Part shown: positions 46,201 through 59,240 of the stretch, in pieces | How positions within the stretch are numbered: position 1 is the stretch's first letter | How the letters are laid out: each line of letters starts with the position of its first letter | Assembly: GCA_019009955.1 (NCBI GenBank) | Contig: CM032230.1 | Coordinates: 8,238,001-8,302,000, forward strand | From: Riptortus pedestris | Taxonomy: Eukaryota > Arthropoda > Insecta > Hemiptera > Alydidae | Length of the DNA stretch: 64,000 nucleotides | Direction of reading: 5' to 3' | Notes under the pieces: generated by a model | Told to the model about the DNA's origin: nothing | Seen by the model: the letters and a program-made list of their open reading frames with translations, nothing else | Database searches by the model: none | Program-made: the position numbers and the translations under genes

Positions 46201-47186
46201 GTTGATTTATTATCCAAAAAAACGAGTTGTTTTCTATTTTTCAGTTGGCAGTATCTCTAATGATTAAAAACAATATTGAGATTGAAAATTAATGTGGAAA
46301 TATGGCTATGACTGTAACGAAAACTAAGTTAAATTTTGGGAAAGTTAGCTCTCAAAGAGTGAGTTAGTTTTGATTCTAGATGACTCAAATTATGTCTTTG
46401 AAAAAAATCCATATAAAAATGGACACTTTGTTATAACATAATAATCAGAACGGAGATCTGGCTGTGGCTAAGAAGTGTGAAAATGCAAAGTTGTCACCGT
46501 GACTTTACGTAAAAGTGCTTTGCAATATAAAAGATAAGACACGGAAGGCTAAGTCTCAACTTTCGCCTCCTAAATTAACGGAAGGTGTGTGTATGGTGGC
46601 TTTTCTTTGTCCATCGGGGTGTCGATATAAAAACTACGGGGAGTAGCTTTAAAATCATCGGCCATTTCCGAAAGGGACTATTTTATTTTTTGTCGGACGA
46701 CATGCTCTGAATGACGAGGCATTACGAATTAATGTTAGAAGCTTCATGGTCCGACGGACGGAAAACATATCTGCTGCTAGCCAGACTCTGGGCCCAGTTC
46801 TGTTCCAACGGCTCTGTGTGTTTGTTCAGCCGGGCTTTGCCCGACTGTTTTGACCCAGATACTCAGACAATCTCTCCCTAAATATTGCTCTTTTATTACA
46901 ACTCCCCCCTATCCCTCGGTGTTATGACCACCCGAGCTCCGAAGAAAAGCCCCATTAGTTGGAAAAAAACAATTCTAGAAAATCTTAACCAATTTCCTCA
47001 TGCCTTTCGAGACTCCAATATTTAGATGAAAATTCTCTAATGCTATATGGGTTCACAGTTGTAATTCCGAAGAGAATAACATAATTCTTTGAACAAATTT
47101 GAATCAATCCTAATGAACTTTTGGGGTTGCCGAGCTAATAATTTAGACTTTCTAGCCATCAGGAGTCATCTTCTTTATGGATAGTC
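46201..47186. other. Unassigned sequence, partly GC-richer
   Basis: 46550-46870 is of higher GC than its surroundings but has no sustained frame; no repeat family recognised. Confidence 0.4.
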
Positions 47187-47560
47187 CGGCACACAGGGCC
47201 TACATTAACTAAGCAGATTTCCAACGAGCTTCACGAATTTGCATTTATCTCAAAACTTAAAAGTTCAATTAGAACAATATTTGGCGTTTAGACTTCAAAT
47301 AAAGTGTTTCTAACAGCTTATAGTTAATATATCATGATTAGGAGTGGGGGTTTACTGAAGGCCAAAAACTAAAGAAAATGCAAATATCTTGGTTAATAAT
47401 CAAGATAGTGAACAAAATGTTCATAACAACATTTATAGAAAATTACATTTGCAATAAGATTGTTACTATACAATGTTTTGATCTTACGCATAATAATGGA
47501 GAAATTAAGGATTTTCGAAATTCCCCACCTTTAACACCTCTCTAACACGAGATTAATATA
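47187..47560 (+). mobile_element. Family B element, 5' part
   Basis: GTCCGGCACACAGGGCC and ACTAAGCAGATTTCC start, interior words to about 47540, no hairpin end. Confidence 0.6.
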
Positions 47561-47764
47561 TATTTTAATTTATTAAAAACTTTATAGTGATGGTGTTTCA
47601 ATTATAAATTTCTCCTTTACTATTTAGACTACACATCATTAGGGATAATCGCCATTTTTATTTCGTGACGTATCGATCTATATCAGCTGACTTGACCAGC
47701 TATACTTAGTAAGATATTCTCTCGACTGGCACGGCTAGTGGTAGATCCTAAATAATGATGTAGC

Positions 47765-47860
47765 CGTTAGTTTATTTATCTCTTTGTACTATATTTTCTC
47801 CTGATGAGGAATATTGTGGACTCGAAACTAGTCGAGAAATAAAAACGGGGATGATATTAA
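47765..47860 (+). repeat. Penelope-like/hammerhead-like fragment (candidate)
   Basis: CTCCTGATGAGGAATATTG, then GGACTCGAAACTAGTCG and AGAAATAAA. The CTGATGA ... GAAAC pair at this spacing is typical of Penelope-like element ends; pairing of the intervening stem is imperfect. Confidence 0.35.
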
Positions 47861-47899
47861 ACATTTGAGGTTTTTCATTTCCTTCCGCCATAGTTTGGT

Positions 47900-47945
47900 T
47901 ATTTTGGAAATCTGGTTAGTCTACGCAGCCCATGCGTGACAAACT
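47900..47945 (-). repeat. Family B terminus
   Basis: TTTTGGAAATCTGGTTAGTC and GCAGCCCATGCGTGACAAAC; isolated end. Confidence 0.6.
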
Positions 47946-48339
47946 TATTTTTAATTTGTTTTATTTGACTTAGTTCTCATTTATTCATAATTTAAAGTTA
48001 TTTCTAAAAAAGTTTTGGGATTACATCTGAAATTAAATTGATCATAATATTCGTTATTATGTTAATGATTTTACGGTTGGGCGCTGCTTGGAGAAGGGAA
48101 GTATGTAATTGTATGACCTTGATAGTGTAATAATAATGGCTGGAACCTGAGCAATGTGTGCGATCTTCAAGAGAGGAATCCACCTGCTCAATTTGTAGCC
48201 TCACTTTTCCTTGTCGGACTTGTTGGGTCCATATTTAAGGATATCTGCAAGCTCTAGCAGAAATATTGGCTAACAGGCAGTATGGAACCCATCGTTAGTC
48301 AATCACTATCTCCGAATAATACATGGATATAATGGAAAC

Positions 48340-48817
48340 ACCCGCCACGCAGGGGCTGTGTAAACTAAACAGATTTCCCACGAGCTAGATTGACCCATAT
48401 TGACCTCTTCCCACCATGTATTTTTTATTTCTATGTAAGATTAGAAGCGCGGATACTCAAAATAATAAGTACTGAAGCCTGAAAACAAGAAAGGAGAAAT
48501 AACTCGTTTAATTGATTTTTGAAAAAGTGATTATAATAAGATTTAGTTTAACAAGATTTGATCTATAACATTTTTCGATCCGCTCAGAACAACTGAGATA
48601 TTTTGAATTTTCCAATTCCCTCCCACTTCTAAAGGCCCGATTCGTGGTCCGATTTCAACCATTAAAGATTATGAACTTTAAGGTTAATGAAACGGTTAAA
48701 TATTGAGTAAAGTATAGATACGTACTTATTTTTATATTAGAGCGGGGGATAGACATTTGAAAATCGCGTCATGAATAGAACTTCAATAGGTGATTTCCTT
48801 TGAGCGAATTCAGCTAA
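48340..48817 (+). mobile_element. Family B element
   Basis: CCGCCACGCAGGGGCTGTG start with AACAGATTTCCCACG; ends TGATTTCCTTTGAGCG and CAGCTAA. No TA tract. Immediately followed by another B start. Confidence 0.75.
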
Positions 48818-48820
48818 AAA

Positions 48821-49076
48821 GTTCGACACGCAGGGTTTGCGTAAACTATACACATTTCCATTTGGGCAGAAGTGGGGTTATACTGAAGGCTGAAAGCTAA
48901 AACAATCCAAATATGTAGGTTAATATAGAAGATAGAGAATAAATGTATGTAACAACATTATAGTAAATTTAATTTTTCGGTCTGATTATAATAACATAGA
49001 TATTGAAATTTTTTAAATTTCCTCCCTCTAAAATCTCGATATAAGTACCACCTCAATTACTGATTTCCCTCAAAGG
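48821..49076 (+). mobile_element. Short family B element, tandem to previous
   Basis: GTTCGACACGCAGGG and GCGTAAACTATACACATTTCC start three bases after the preceding copy; ends TACTGATTTCCCTCAAAGG. Confidence 0.65.
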
Positions 49077-49196
49077 TCCCCCTGGCGCGGTGGAGAAAGC
49101 ACCTGCAGATATCTGGAAGGGTATTCGATGGCATTGGACAAAGATTAGGAAAAATAAACCTGAGTAGGACCAAAACTCTTGAGTCTAAGAGAAAGC

Positions 49197-49236
49197 CCTG
49201 ATGAAGCTAGAAGTATGGCTTGGGAAACGTCCTGCA
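49197..49236 (+). repeat. Penelope-like/hammerhead-like fragment (candidate)
   Basis: CCTGATGAAGCTAG, then GGCTTGGGAAACGTCC. AAGC and GCTT can form a stem between CTGATGA and GAAACGTC. Confidence 0.35.
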
Positions 49237-49732
49237 GGAAAATGAGCCCACGCCCAATATAAGAAGACTTAGATTGTAATAGTGATATTGTTTCTTGTCG
49301 ATGCCCACTGGGGATTCTTTGAGTTATATCGCCATACTCTGCTTGAATATCATATATCTCAGCTGCTACTTGTTGACTTGGTATTCCACAAGTGATGCAG
49401 GGTGGTTTTGTTAACTGTTATACAATCGGATGTGGTGTGTGTAGAAGATGTAATTATGCACCAGATTCCTAAATTGCAGCTTCATTTTGGATATATCTGT
49501 GTTGATCAATGCAAGCCTGTGGTGGAATACGAGAGACCCCGTAGATGCAGAGCCCCTGCCAGCCCCAGGGTGGGGCGTGAAACACCATTAACCAGTGCTT
49601 CCTCCTCCCTCCCACGTGTCTCTACACGTGTATAATATTAGACACACCGTATTCAAGAGCTAAAAGGTCATTCCTGTTCAGTAAGAGAACCAATGGAAAT
49701 GTTCCACCTTTATATTATTGGACGACATCTAA

Positions 49733-50394
49733 AAACTCCGCCACCCAAAGGCAGCGTAAACTAAGCAGATTTTCCACGTGCTGTTATGACACATTAGTAT
49801 TCCATCTTCTCTTAAAATGTTGAAACATTACTTTAGCTAATGATATGCTAACAATCGTATAAATGCTCAATGCTCGTGACTTCATAATTAATTAATTATA
49901 TATCCCCTATTTGAGCCTTGAGTGTCTATGTGGTTGCATACAATTTCCATAACTGGTTATGCTTCTTTTTGAAATGATCACAGTTGAACATTCTGTGAGA
50001 TTCGTTTGACTTTTAACCCACTATTAATCCTGCCAGCAGTTCTGAATCAATTAACATCTTTATGTTATCCACTATTGTGGCTCCCGTCGTTCTTCAGCCA
50101 TGAACCTCTGACAGTTATTTGCTATTAGGAAGTGTTGACAGCTGTTGTAAGAGGATCAGCTGAATATGGCGCTAATAGAATGTTCCTCTGCCCACATGAT
50201 AATAGAACCGCTTCCTTGATTATATTTACATTAGCCTGCCTATAGTTACGCTACGTGGGATGTTTTATCAATGGACCACTTGCCTGCCGGGGAAATAAGA
50301 TGCAATTCGATGATTGCCAATAATGGGATAGTTCATTCGACTAACTCAATACTCCACATGTAAATAGCATTCGATATGGAGATAAATGAACCTT
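49733..50394 (-). repeat. Right arm of long inverted repeat
   Basis: Reverse-complement partner of 44854-45527. It begins with a B-like terminus (CCGCCACCCAAAGGCAGCG, AAGCAGATTTTCCACGTG). Confidence 0.85.
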
Positions 50395-51251
50395 AAAAAA
50401 TCCGTGTAAATGAAGAATATGTCCCAAGCCCTTGTGTAGCACACTTTTTCATCATACCACACATTCTCTATTTCCAAAAAAAGTCATGAAATAAAATTTT
50501 AATTCGTAACGTCATCACACAGCCACCATACATAATAATCATTAAACCCCTAAATATAAAGAATAATATACATTATAACCCATTTCTTCTTGAAATCTTG
50601 TTTCAAACATTTTTAGAAATAACTTGAAATAATGAATAAATGAAAATAAAATAAAATATGAGGTGAGTGAGTTATACACTGCTGATCAGAAGAAATGCAT
50701 TTAAGGATGTTACTTGGCAGCTCAATCCCTTGGCAGAAAAATGTTCCGTATTTTGGCTGCATTATACTCTCTAAATCGTTGCGATTCGCAACAATAAAAA
50801 TGGTTAAACTCTATAAAAATGGTTTAAAAAGTTGCATAAGTGCGGTTTGTATAAAAAGTCTTACGGCATTTAGGTAATCCATACTTCAGTTTCGAACAGT
50901 TAACAGAATTAGAAACCAAAAATTAACTTCTTCGGGATCTTTGGTATAAATTAATTTCTAAAATATCGGCTTCGGATTAAATATGTTAAAAGTAATTTGC
51001 ACATGAGATGCTCTATGTTTATATTCGTAAAGAGCTTCAGCACAAATATATGTATGATGTCCTGTTGATTACACCTTATTAGGCTATGAAAAAAAGGAAT
51101 GGAAAATTGTAGTCACGGCAACTGACGAAGCAACCATTGCAAATTTAGAATACATGTAATTGTCTCTCAAAGGCCAGTTCTTACAAATAAATAATATTTC
51201 GTGGTGCAATTGTATTAATAATGACACATATTGATAATTTGTATTTTTTTT
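50395..51251. other. Unassigned AT-rich sequence
   Basis: No gene or recognised repeat; a small open frame at 50695-50877 has no recognisable protein. Confidence 0.4.
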
Positions 51252-51820
51252 AGCATATTTCCCCTAAATCAGCTATTGAGGTTGTACTCATGACGGAATT
51301 TTCGAAATTTTTCTTCAAATGTCCATCGATCCTACCTAGTAGATGACGAAAATGAGGTCCGTTCAAAACTGTATATATATATATATATTTGTCTGTTACC
51401 GCTCTAGCGTTCGCAATTTTTGTTTAATCGTTACCAAACTCGATATTTAGTCGTTTTATGTAAAAAGAAAGATCAAGTTCGTTAACGGCTGAAATCGGAC
51501 CAGTGGGAGGGGGGGTTTAGAGGGGAGGATTTTCGAAAATTCGAAATATCTCCGTTACTATACGTCGGATCGAAAAATTGTACAAAATCAATCTTATTGC
51601 AAATTAAATTTACTATAAATATTGTTATGTACATTTTTTCTCTATCTTGAATATTAACCGAGATATTTGCATTTTTATTAAATCTGGGCGCCTAACGGAC
51701 AAGAGTTACTTTCCCGCCAAAAGCTAGTTTCCTTGACTGGCTCGGCTCTCGTGAAATTTCTCTATTGTAAAACTTCAAATGGGGAATCTGCTTAGTTTAC
51801 GCAGCCCCTGCGTGACGGAC
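51252..51820 (-). mobile_element. Family B element
   Basis: AGCATATTTCCCC start, CTATTGAGGTTGTACTCATG, short TA tract 51370-51387, TTACCGCTCTAGCGTTCGC, GGAATCTGCTTAGTTTACGC and GCGTGACGGAC end. Confidence 0.8.
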
Positions 51821-52711
51821 TTTTTTTGGATGGATTATGTTAAAATTTGCTTTTTGTATCAAACAATTTTTGATCAACAATTGCTGTTTTTATTTTTAAC
51901 TTTTTTATTTGCTTTTCTATTGGTTAGCTACAAATTTCTTTAATCATAATAAACAATTGGATATAGTCACTAAAGCCATAATTAAAATGGTTCCCATTTG
52001 TTCTGTCCATTTACTTACTATCTAAGGGGAAGGGGTATAAATGGGCCATAAAACCTCCTGGCAACATGCAGAATCATAATCCTCAAGATTTTCTGAGTTC
52101 AGAACTATTTACATAATGCCGTCCTCTCATTGTTCATTCTCAACTCCCTCTGGCGCCTCCACTATATAAGTTTGGGATTGTTTCTAAACTCAATACAAAT
52201 AGAATAGGTGGAATGAATTTGCAAGAACATTGATTTATATTGAGAAAAGTCTCGGGTTACGTTCATCTAGAACAAATATCTACCGCTTAACAAGTTGAAT
52301 CGAGGATGAGCCAAGGCATGGAGCCTGATATTGTGTTACGGATAACTAGATCTACGTGCTTGAATTTCAAAGTTGCGGCAGCTATTTGCATACATAATTG
52401 CTCGCAGCTGACGTATCGATGTCTCATTACTATTCATCGATATAATAGATGGTACTTACGCATTTCACCATTCCAAGTATTCCAAAAGATTTAGACTCAC
52501 CTGAAACAATAAATTCAAATTAAATCCTCAATAGATGTGAGTTGAAGAAGGATAAGTTCTTCAATAGCTTGCTATAGTGGGTTGATGACACCAGTGTATT
52601 GTCAATACTATGGTCAAATGTATGGGCGGATGTTCATATGACAATGCATCATATAGATTTATTTAATTTACTTATTACCACTTAAATGAAGTACAGGAAA
52701 ACATTTTGTTT
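51821..52711. other. Unassigned sequence
   Basis: No supported gene; an open frame of 62 codons at 52306 is unrecognised. Confidence 0.4.
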
Positions 52712-52822
52712 TAGCAGATTCTCCTTAGGGAAAATCAGCTATTGAGGTTGTTCCCATGACGAGATTTTTGAAAAATGTTCATCGATTCTACCTAGTAGAT
52801 GACGAAAATGGGGTCCATTCAG

Positions 52823-52874
<52 letters not shown>

Positions 52875-53550
52875 ATGTATGTCTGTTACCGCTCTAGCGG
52901 CCGCGAGTCTTGTTAGATTGAAACCAAACTCGATCTATAAGCGTTTCATGCAAAACATGCGAACAAGTGGGAGCAGGTTTAGAGGTGGGAATTTTGAAAT
53001 ATATCCGTTATTATACGTTGTATCGTAAAATGGTATTGAACCAATCTTATTTCAAATAAAATGTATTAAAAATATTGTTATATTCATTTATTATCTATCT
53101 TGATAATTTGTATTTTCCGTTAAATATTAACGGAGATATTATAGTTTTTGCTTTTCAGCCCTCAGTTAACCCCCACTACACTTTTCCAAGCCTAAATACC
53201 AAATAATGTTTTCATTGAATGCTTACTGCGTGAGATACATGGATAATCGAAAATATTTATTCTACTATGCAATTCTCGATATTACAACTGTTTCATTAGA
53301 AACTAAAGATCTTATTAATTAATGGCTGAAAGTCAGGGTGGAATAGGGAGGGGGGTTTACAGGGAAAAATTTGGAAAATTCAAAATCACTCTGTTAGGTG
53401 TCTCAAAATGTTATAGGACCAATCTTGTTAAGCTATTAATGCTCTACAATGGTTGTTCTATATTTATTTTCGTAACTCAAGTATGAAGCGGGTTATTAGT
53501 ACCTTCTTGTGGGAAATCTGCTTAGTTTACGAGGTCCCTGCGTGACGGGC
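52712..53550 (-). mobile_element. Family B element
   Basis: TAGCAGATTCTCCTTAGGG start, TA tract 52829-52866, G run 53349-53354, end GTGGGAAATCTGCTTAGTTT and CCTGCGTGACGGGC. Confidence 0.8.
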
Positions 53551-54099
53551 TTTTTAATTTAATACGAACACAACGAAGTCAGGTAGAGTGCACATAATTG
53601 CGTTATCACTACAACCTCAATTGCTAATTTTTGTGAAAGTAAAAGCACTAAATGATGAATTCCATTGATGGATTGTGTATTCGTGAGATTTAGTAATAAA
53701 TGGTTTAAAAATTAGAGAATTAGTTAGAATAATTACCCCCTGAATCACAAAATTGATTACATTGACTTGGAAGATTCTTATGAAGTAGTTACGAAGACAT
53801 ATTCAGAAAGTCTAGCTATAGAAATAGGCACTTCGTGATTGGTGGAATTAGAAAGTGTTTCACGGCTTATGGAGCATTATGAAATGCATCCAAGGGGAGA
53901 TGGTCACGGCTTTAGACTTCATTCATAGCAGTTTCCGCTGTCTCATTCATAAATACAGTAAGTGAATGTACTGAGTCACCGAGAAGTAGCAGCAAATAAT
54001 GATACATAGCGAATGACAGCAACTTAAAGGATCATTAACAATGATCAAATAAAAATCATATAGTTTAGAACTTAAAATCATTAATGAAGAGGTCACCCG

Positions 54100-54577
54100 A
54101 AAAATATTTGTACATATCTCACACATTAAAATGGCTCATTGTTAACATGGCATGAGTAGGATTCGGGTTTACTAAAGGCAGACAATTTACGCAAATATCT
54201 CTGATAATAATCAAGGTGGAGAAAGAAATGTATATGAAAACATTTATAAGATTTACAATACGATTGGTTCTAAATAACATTCGATCTGACAGATAAAACC
54301 AAGATATTTCAGGTTTCTAACCCTTCCCTCTTCAGCTGTTAACAAACTTGATCTTTAGTTTTACATTAAATTTCAAGTTTAGTAAAGATCAATCTAAATT
54401 ATGACCGCTAGACAGATACGGTATACGTGTATATATATGTGTATGTGTGTATGGTTTTGAACTGATTCATTTTCTTCATCTCCAGTGTAGGGCCAGTGGC
54501 ATTTGCAGAAGTTTTACGAAAATCTCATCATCAGTACAACCTGAATAGCAAATCCCCTTAAGGGAAATGTGCTAAAA
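54100..54577 (+). repeat. Family B element, 3' part
   Basis: Interior words from about 54100 and the 3' end ATCATCAGTACAACCTGAATAG, CCCCTTAAGGGAAATG then TGCTAA at 54570. Confidence 0.6.
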
Positions 54578-54639
54578 AGAAGCTTTCCCTTGTTTGATTT
54601 ACCAGTGATTTCATATGAATCAATTCAAAAACCCATAAT

Positions 54640-56035
54640 GGAACTTTCTACTGATAGCTGCTCTACTAGGTGGCTGAGAGTTGCTGCTCATGTCGGTTAA
54701 TCTCAAGGGCATGCTGCTATGCAACCATCAATGGATTTTGGCAGGAATGGTAGCTATTTTGGGTAGCTGTTAATAACTGCTAATCTCAAGGACATGCTGC
54801 TATGCCTCCCTGGATGGATTTTCCTAGAGATGATGGCTACAAAGAGTTGCCACTAATATCTGGTAATCTCGACGATATTCTGCTATCCCACCCTGGATGG
54901 ATTTCGGTAAAGATAATAGTTGCTGTTAATACCTGCTAATCTCGAGGGCAAGCTGCTATGCCATCCTGGATGGATCTTGATAGAGATGATGGCTGCAGAG
55001 AGGTGCCGCCAATACCATATCTGCCAATCCGACGACATTCTGCTACCCCACCCTGGATGGATTTCGGTAAAGATAATGGTTGCTGCTAATACCTGCTAAT
55101 CTCGAGGACATGTTGCTATGCCATCCTGGATGAATCTTTATAAAGATGATGGCTGCAGAGAGGTGCCGCCAATATCTGCCAATCTCGACGACATTCTGCT
55201 ACCCCCCACGGGATGGATTTTGGCAAAGATGATGGTTGCTGTTAATACCTGCTAATCTCGAGGATTGCTGCTATGCAACCCTGAATGGATTCTGGTAGAG
55301 ATGTTAGCTGCTGAGAGTTGCCGCTAATATTTGGTAATCTCGACGACATGCTGCTATACCACCTTGGTAGGATTTTGGTAGAGATGATGGCTGCTGAGAG
55401 TCGCTGGTAATATCTGCTAACCTCGACGACATGCTGCTATACCACCTTGGTAGGATTTTGGTAGAGGTGATGGCTGCAGAGAGTTGCCACTAATATCTGC
55501 TAATCTCCACTACATGCTGCTATCCCATCCAGATGGTTTTTGGAAGAGATGTTGGTTGCCGAAAGATGCCGCTAGTATCTGCTAACCTCGACGACATGCT
55601 GCTATGCCACTTTGGTAGGATTTTGGTAGAGATGTTGGCTGCAGAGAGTTGCCACTAATATCTGCTAATCTCCACTACATGCTGCTATCCCATCCAGATG
55701 GATTTTGGAAGAGATGTTGGTTGCCGACAGATGCCGCTAATATCTGCTAACCTCGACGACATGCTGCTAGGCTACTTTGGTAGGATTTTGGTAGAGGTGA
55801 TGGCTGCAGAGAGTTGCCACTAATATCTGCTAATCTCCACTACATGCTGCTATCCCATCCAGATGGTTTTTGGAAGAGATGTTGGTTGCCGAAAGATGCC
55901 GCTAGTATCTGCTAACCTCGACGACATGCTGCTATGCCACTTTGGTAGGATTTTGGTAGAGATGTTGGCTGCAGTGATTTGCCGCTAATATCTGCTAATC
56001 TCGAGGACATGCTGCTATGCCACTGTGAATAGACG
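54640..56035. repeat. 83-bp satellite array with dimeric higher-order units
   Basis: About 17 units, each with CTGCTAATCTCGAGGACATG / CTGCTAT and TGGATTTTGGTAGAGATG. Spacing of the TGCTAT marker is 83 in most units and 72-73 in several of the left half. In the right half a 166-bp dimer (one TCCACTACATG unit, one TCGACGACATG unit) recurs about three times almost unchanged. Units are not a multiple of three and contain no long frame. Confidence 0.95.
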
Positions 56036-56771
56036 GACTAAGCTGCCTCCTGATGCTAGGCACGTCCCCATCTGCATATCGACCACACACACCGTTCTCC
56101 AATACCGATACAAATGTCATCCTATCCTAATATGGCAGAACTTCGCCTAGCGGTTTGCCCTCCTAGGTTCGTTTGTTAGTTTTGGGGGAAAAGACCGTCA
56201 GATTTCATTCGTACTGATTTTATACAATGGTCATCTAATCTATCTATTCCATATTTTTCCTTTAGTATGAAGCCTAGGTGAACAGAATTTAAACTGTGTC
56301 TGAAAAAGTAAATACAGATATAAATCGCTTAATATTCCAGATAAGAAAAAAAAAAATATACAGCAAACATTTTAGGCAATTGAAATTCCACCGACATTGG
56401 GTATATAAACATCATCAACCCAACTCGTCTTAACCGAGATATTAATAAGAAATAAAAATTGTGTTGTTTAGAACGTAAAATGTTAAATGATGACCATATA
56501 CTGAAAATATTTGAAAGCTTTATTCTTTATATGCTTCGAATAAAATGATTCATGATATAATAGTTTATATATTGTGAGTAAAATTGGGGGTTGACGGTAG
56601 GATAAACCCCCAAAAATGTCAATAAGTTCTTCTAAAGCTACCCCTCCTTCTGGTCAGATTTTCACGAACTCCATCTTTATTTTTCCAGAGAAACGTTTTT
56701 AAATTGATTATGGAAACGGTTAACAAAATTTGCGAGAGTTAAAGCGGTAACAGATATATATCTATATATAT
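56036..56771. repeat. Flank of satellite and family B fragment
   Basis: 56500-56766 has B interior words (GTAGGATAAACCCCC, AGAGTTAAAGCGGTAACAG) ending in a TA tract interrupted by the next element. Confidence 0.5.
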
Positions 56772-58422
56772 AAAATTGTAACCTCTGTCTGTACATTGAT
56801 TTTTTTCGCAAAATTTCTCGGTAACTATTCGTTTCACATGTCATAGACACCATAACTGCATTTTGTTTCTTTCGTGTCTGTTTGTTTATTTGTTTGTTTG
56901 TTTGTTTGTTTATTTATTTGTTTGTTTGTTTGTTACCTTTTCACGCATAAACGGCTGAACCGAATTTTATGAAACTTGGTAAGTATATTACTACGACGAA
57001 CAGGAGTGGGGGTTATAAGGGAGGCCTGAAATTAAAATTAGCGATATTTCGTTTCCTAATGGTTTTTCAGCAAATATGCCCATAACAAAAGTTGTTTATT
57101 TTGTAATTTAAAGTAACTTTTGTTATATACACTTTTTTTGTATACTGAATTATAAACGAGATATACGCTGAAACCTATAGCGGATGTGAACAATTTTATT
57201 TGGCACAAAAGACCCAACCGAAATAAATAAAACTCGGTATATGTATTAGCACTAACGCCTTCATTATAATAAATAAGTCATACCGACATTTCTAGGGACG
57301 GACAGGAATGGGGGTTATGAGGAAGCCAGAAATTAAAAATAGCGATATTTCGTTTCCTATTAGGTTTTCGGCAAATATGAACAGAAAAAAAGTTGTTTAT
57401 TTTGTAATTTAAAGTAACTTTTGTTATATACACTTTTTTCGTATACTGAATTATAAACGAGATATACGCTGAAACCTATAGCGGAAGTGAACAATTTTAT
57501 TTGGGACAAAAGACCCAACCGAAATAAATAAAACTCGGTATATGTATTAGCACTAACGCTTTCATTATAACAAGCCATACCAACATTTCTAGGGACGGGC
57601 AGGAGTGGGGGTTATGAGGAAGCCAGAAATTAAAAATAGCGATATTTCGTTTCCTATTAGGTTTTCGGCAAATATGAACAGAACAAAAGTTGTTTATTTT
57701 GTAATTTAGAGTAACATTTGTTATATATACTTTTTTCTTATAACGAATTATAAACGAGATATACACTAAAAAATAAAGCGGGAGCCGACAGTTTTATTGG
57801 GATCTAGCAATAGTTCGGAACTAAACAAAACTCCGTATGTGAATTAGCTCGAACTCCGTCATGATAATAAGCTATATTAAAATTTTTAGGTTAGAACGGG
57901 AGTGGGGGTTATAAGGGAGGCCTGAAATAAAAATTCGTGATATTTCATTGTCTATTTGTTTTTTGACAAACAAGCAAATAACAAAAGTTGTTTACTTTGT
58001 TATTTAGATTAACTTTTGTTTTATACATTTCTCCAGGAACAATGTGTGGAGCAAGTAATTTGCGTAGAAATATTGATATGCTCAACAATTCATTCTAATT
58101 TGAACTATGAGGTACCTCACCTTGAAAAATTAATTCAAATCTATGTTAATATTTTTCCTTAGTAACTGAAATCTATGCATTATGCACAGGAGACGGGAAA
58201 TATGGCAATATAACAAAATATGAAATATGACAATTTGGAGGACAGTCAAGACTTACATAAAAAATTAATTTTATTATTAACAAATGCCAACAACGGATAT
58301 TAACCCTAAACACTGGGACGAGTAAATGTCAAAATATTGTGCAAAGTAAAGTTTTGTCAAAAAAATACCATAACCATTCAGCCTCAAATAAATTCCTGGG
58401 CGAAGCCGGGTATCTGAGCTAG
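56772..58422 (-). mobile_element. Family A element, four-monomer form
   Basis: Longest A copy. 5' end CTAGCTCAGATACCCGGC complement at 58405-58422; monomer markers near 57085, 57390, 57690 and 57985 (period ~300); 3' tail with (TTTG)n at 56879-56935 on the plus strand. It lies in the TA tract following GCGGTAACAG of a B fragment. Confidence 0.85.
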
Positions 58423-58835
58423 TATATATATATGTACACGCACGGACACAACAAGTGAGTCCCGTCTAGCCCTGAATGTAAATAATGTAAGGTCATCAAG
58501 GTATGACAGCTGCCATGATTTATGTTACAAGTTATGTCATCAAACGAACCGACTCATGTCGTAAATCTCATGTCTCCCTCCATTACCGGCGCTCATTTAT
58601 AGAAACCACTATTATAGACTTTCTTCCAAGTTTTATTCTTTTACGCATGACCATTGTTGTGTTCGTTTGTAGACACAGTTTATTGATGGACATACTTCTT
58701 ATCAAGAAAAGAGGAAAATACAAGAACAATGAAACCAACCAATAGACAGAATTATATGGCCAAGCCCACGGCAAAGAATTTATTGTCCTTTCGGACCCTT
58801 GAAATACCATCTTCAGTGCTGTTCTTTTTTTATTA
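58423..58835. other. Unassigned sequence
   Basis: Open frames exist on both strands (58503-58745 plus, 58583-58810 minus) with no recognisable protein. Confidence 0.35.
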
Positions 58836-58891
58836 GATTTCCACTATGGGAAATTAGCTATAGAGGTTGTACTCATGACATACACACATAT

Positions 58892-58969
<78 letters not shown>

Positions 58970-59240
58970 GTCAACTATATCAACCAAAAAATATATATTT
59001 TTGTTTGATCGCTACTAAACTCGATATTTAAATGTTTTAAGTAAAACATGATCAAGTTAGTTGATAGTTCATGATCGCTCATTATCGGATCATACGAAAT
59101 CGGGGTTATTATAATGCAGATCAAAAAATTGAATAGAGGCAAACTTATAGCAAATTTAAATATTGTTATATATATTTTTCTCTACCTTCTTTGTTAACCG
59201 AGATAGTTTTTCAGTTTTCTGGCTTCAGTAAACCTGTACT
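58836..59240 (-). repeat. Family B element, partial, with TA/CA tract
   Basis: AGATTTCCACTATGGG and AGAGGTTGTACTCATGAC start; TA run about 58896-58934 followed by (CA)n at 58935-58967; interior words to about 59240. Confidence 0.6.

Noticed and set aside
54640..56035. CRISPR-like array
   Set aside because: Units are contiguous 83-base tandem repeats without constant short repeats and unique spacers, and the genome is eukaryotic.
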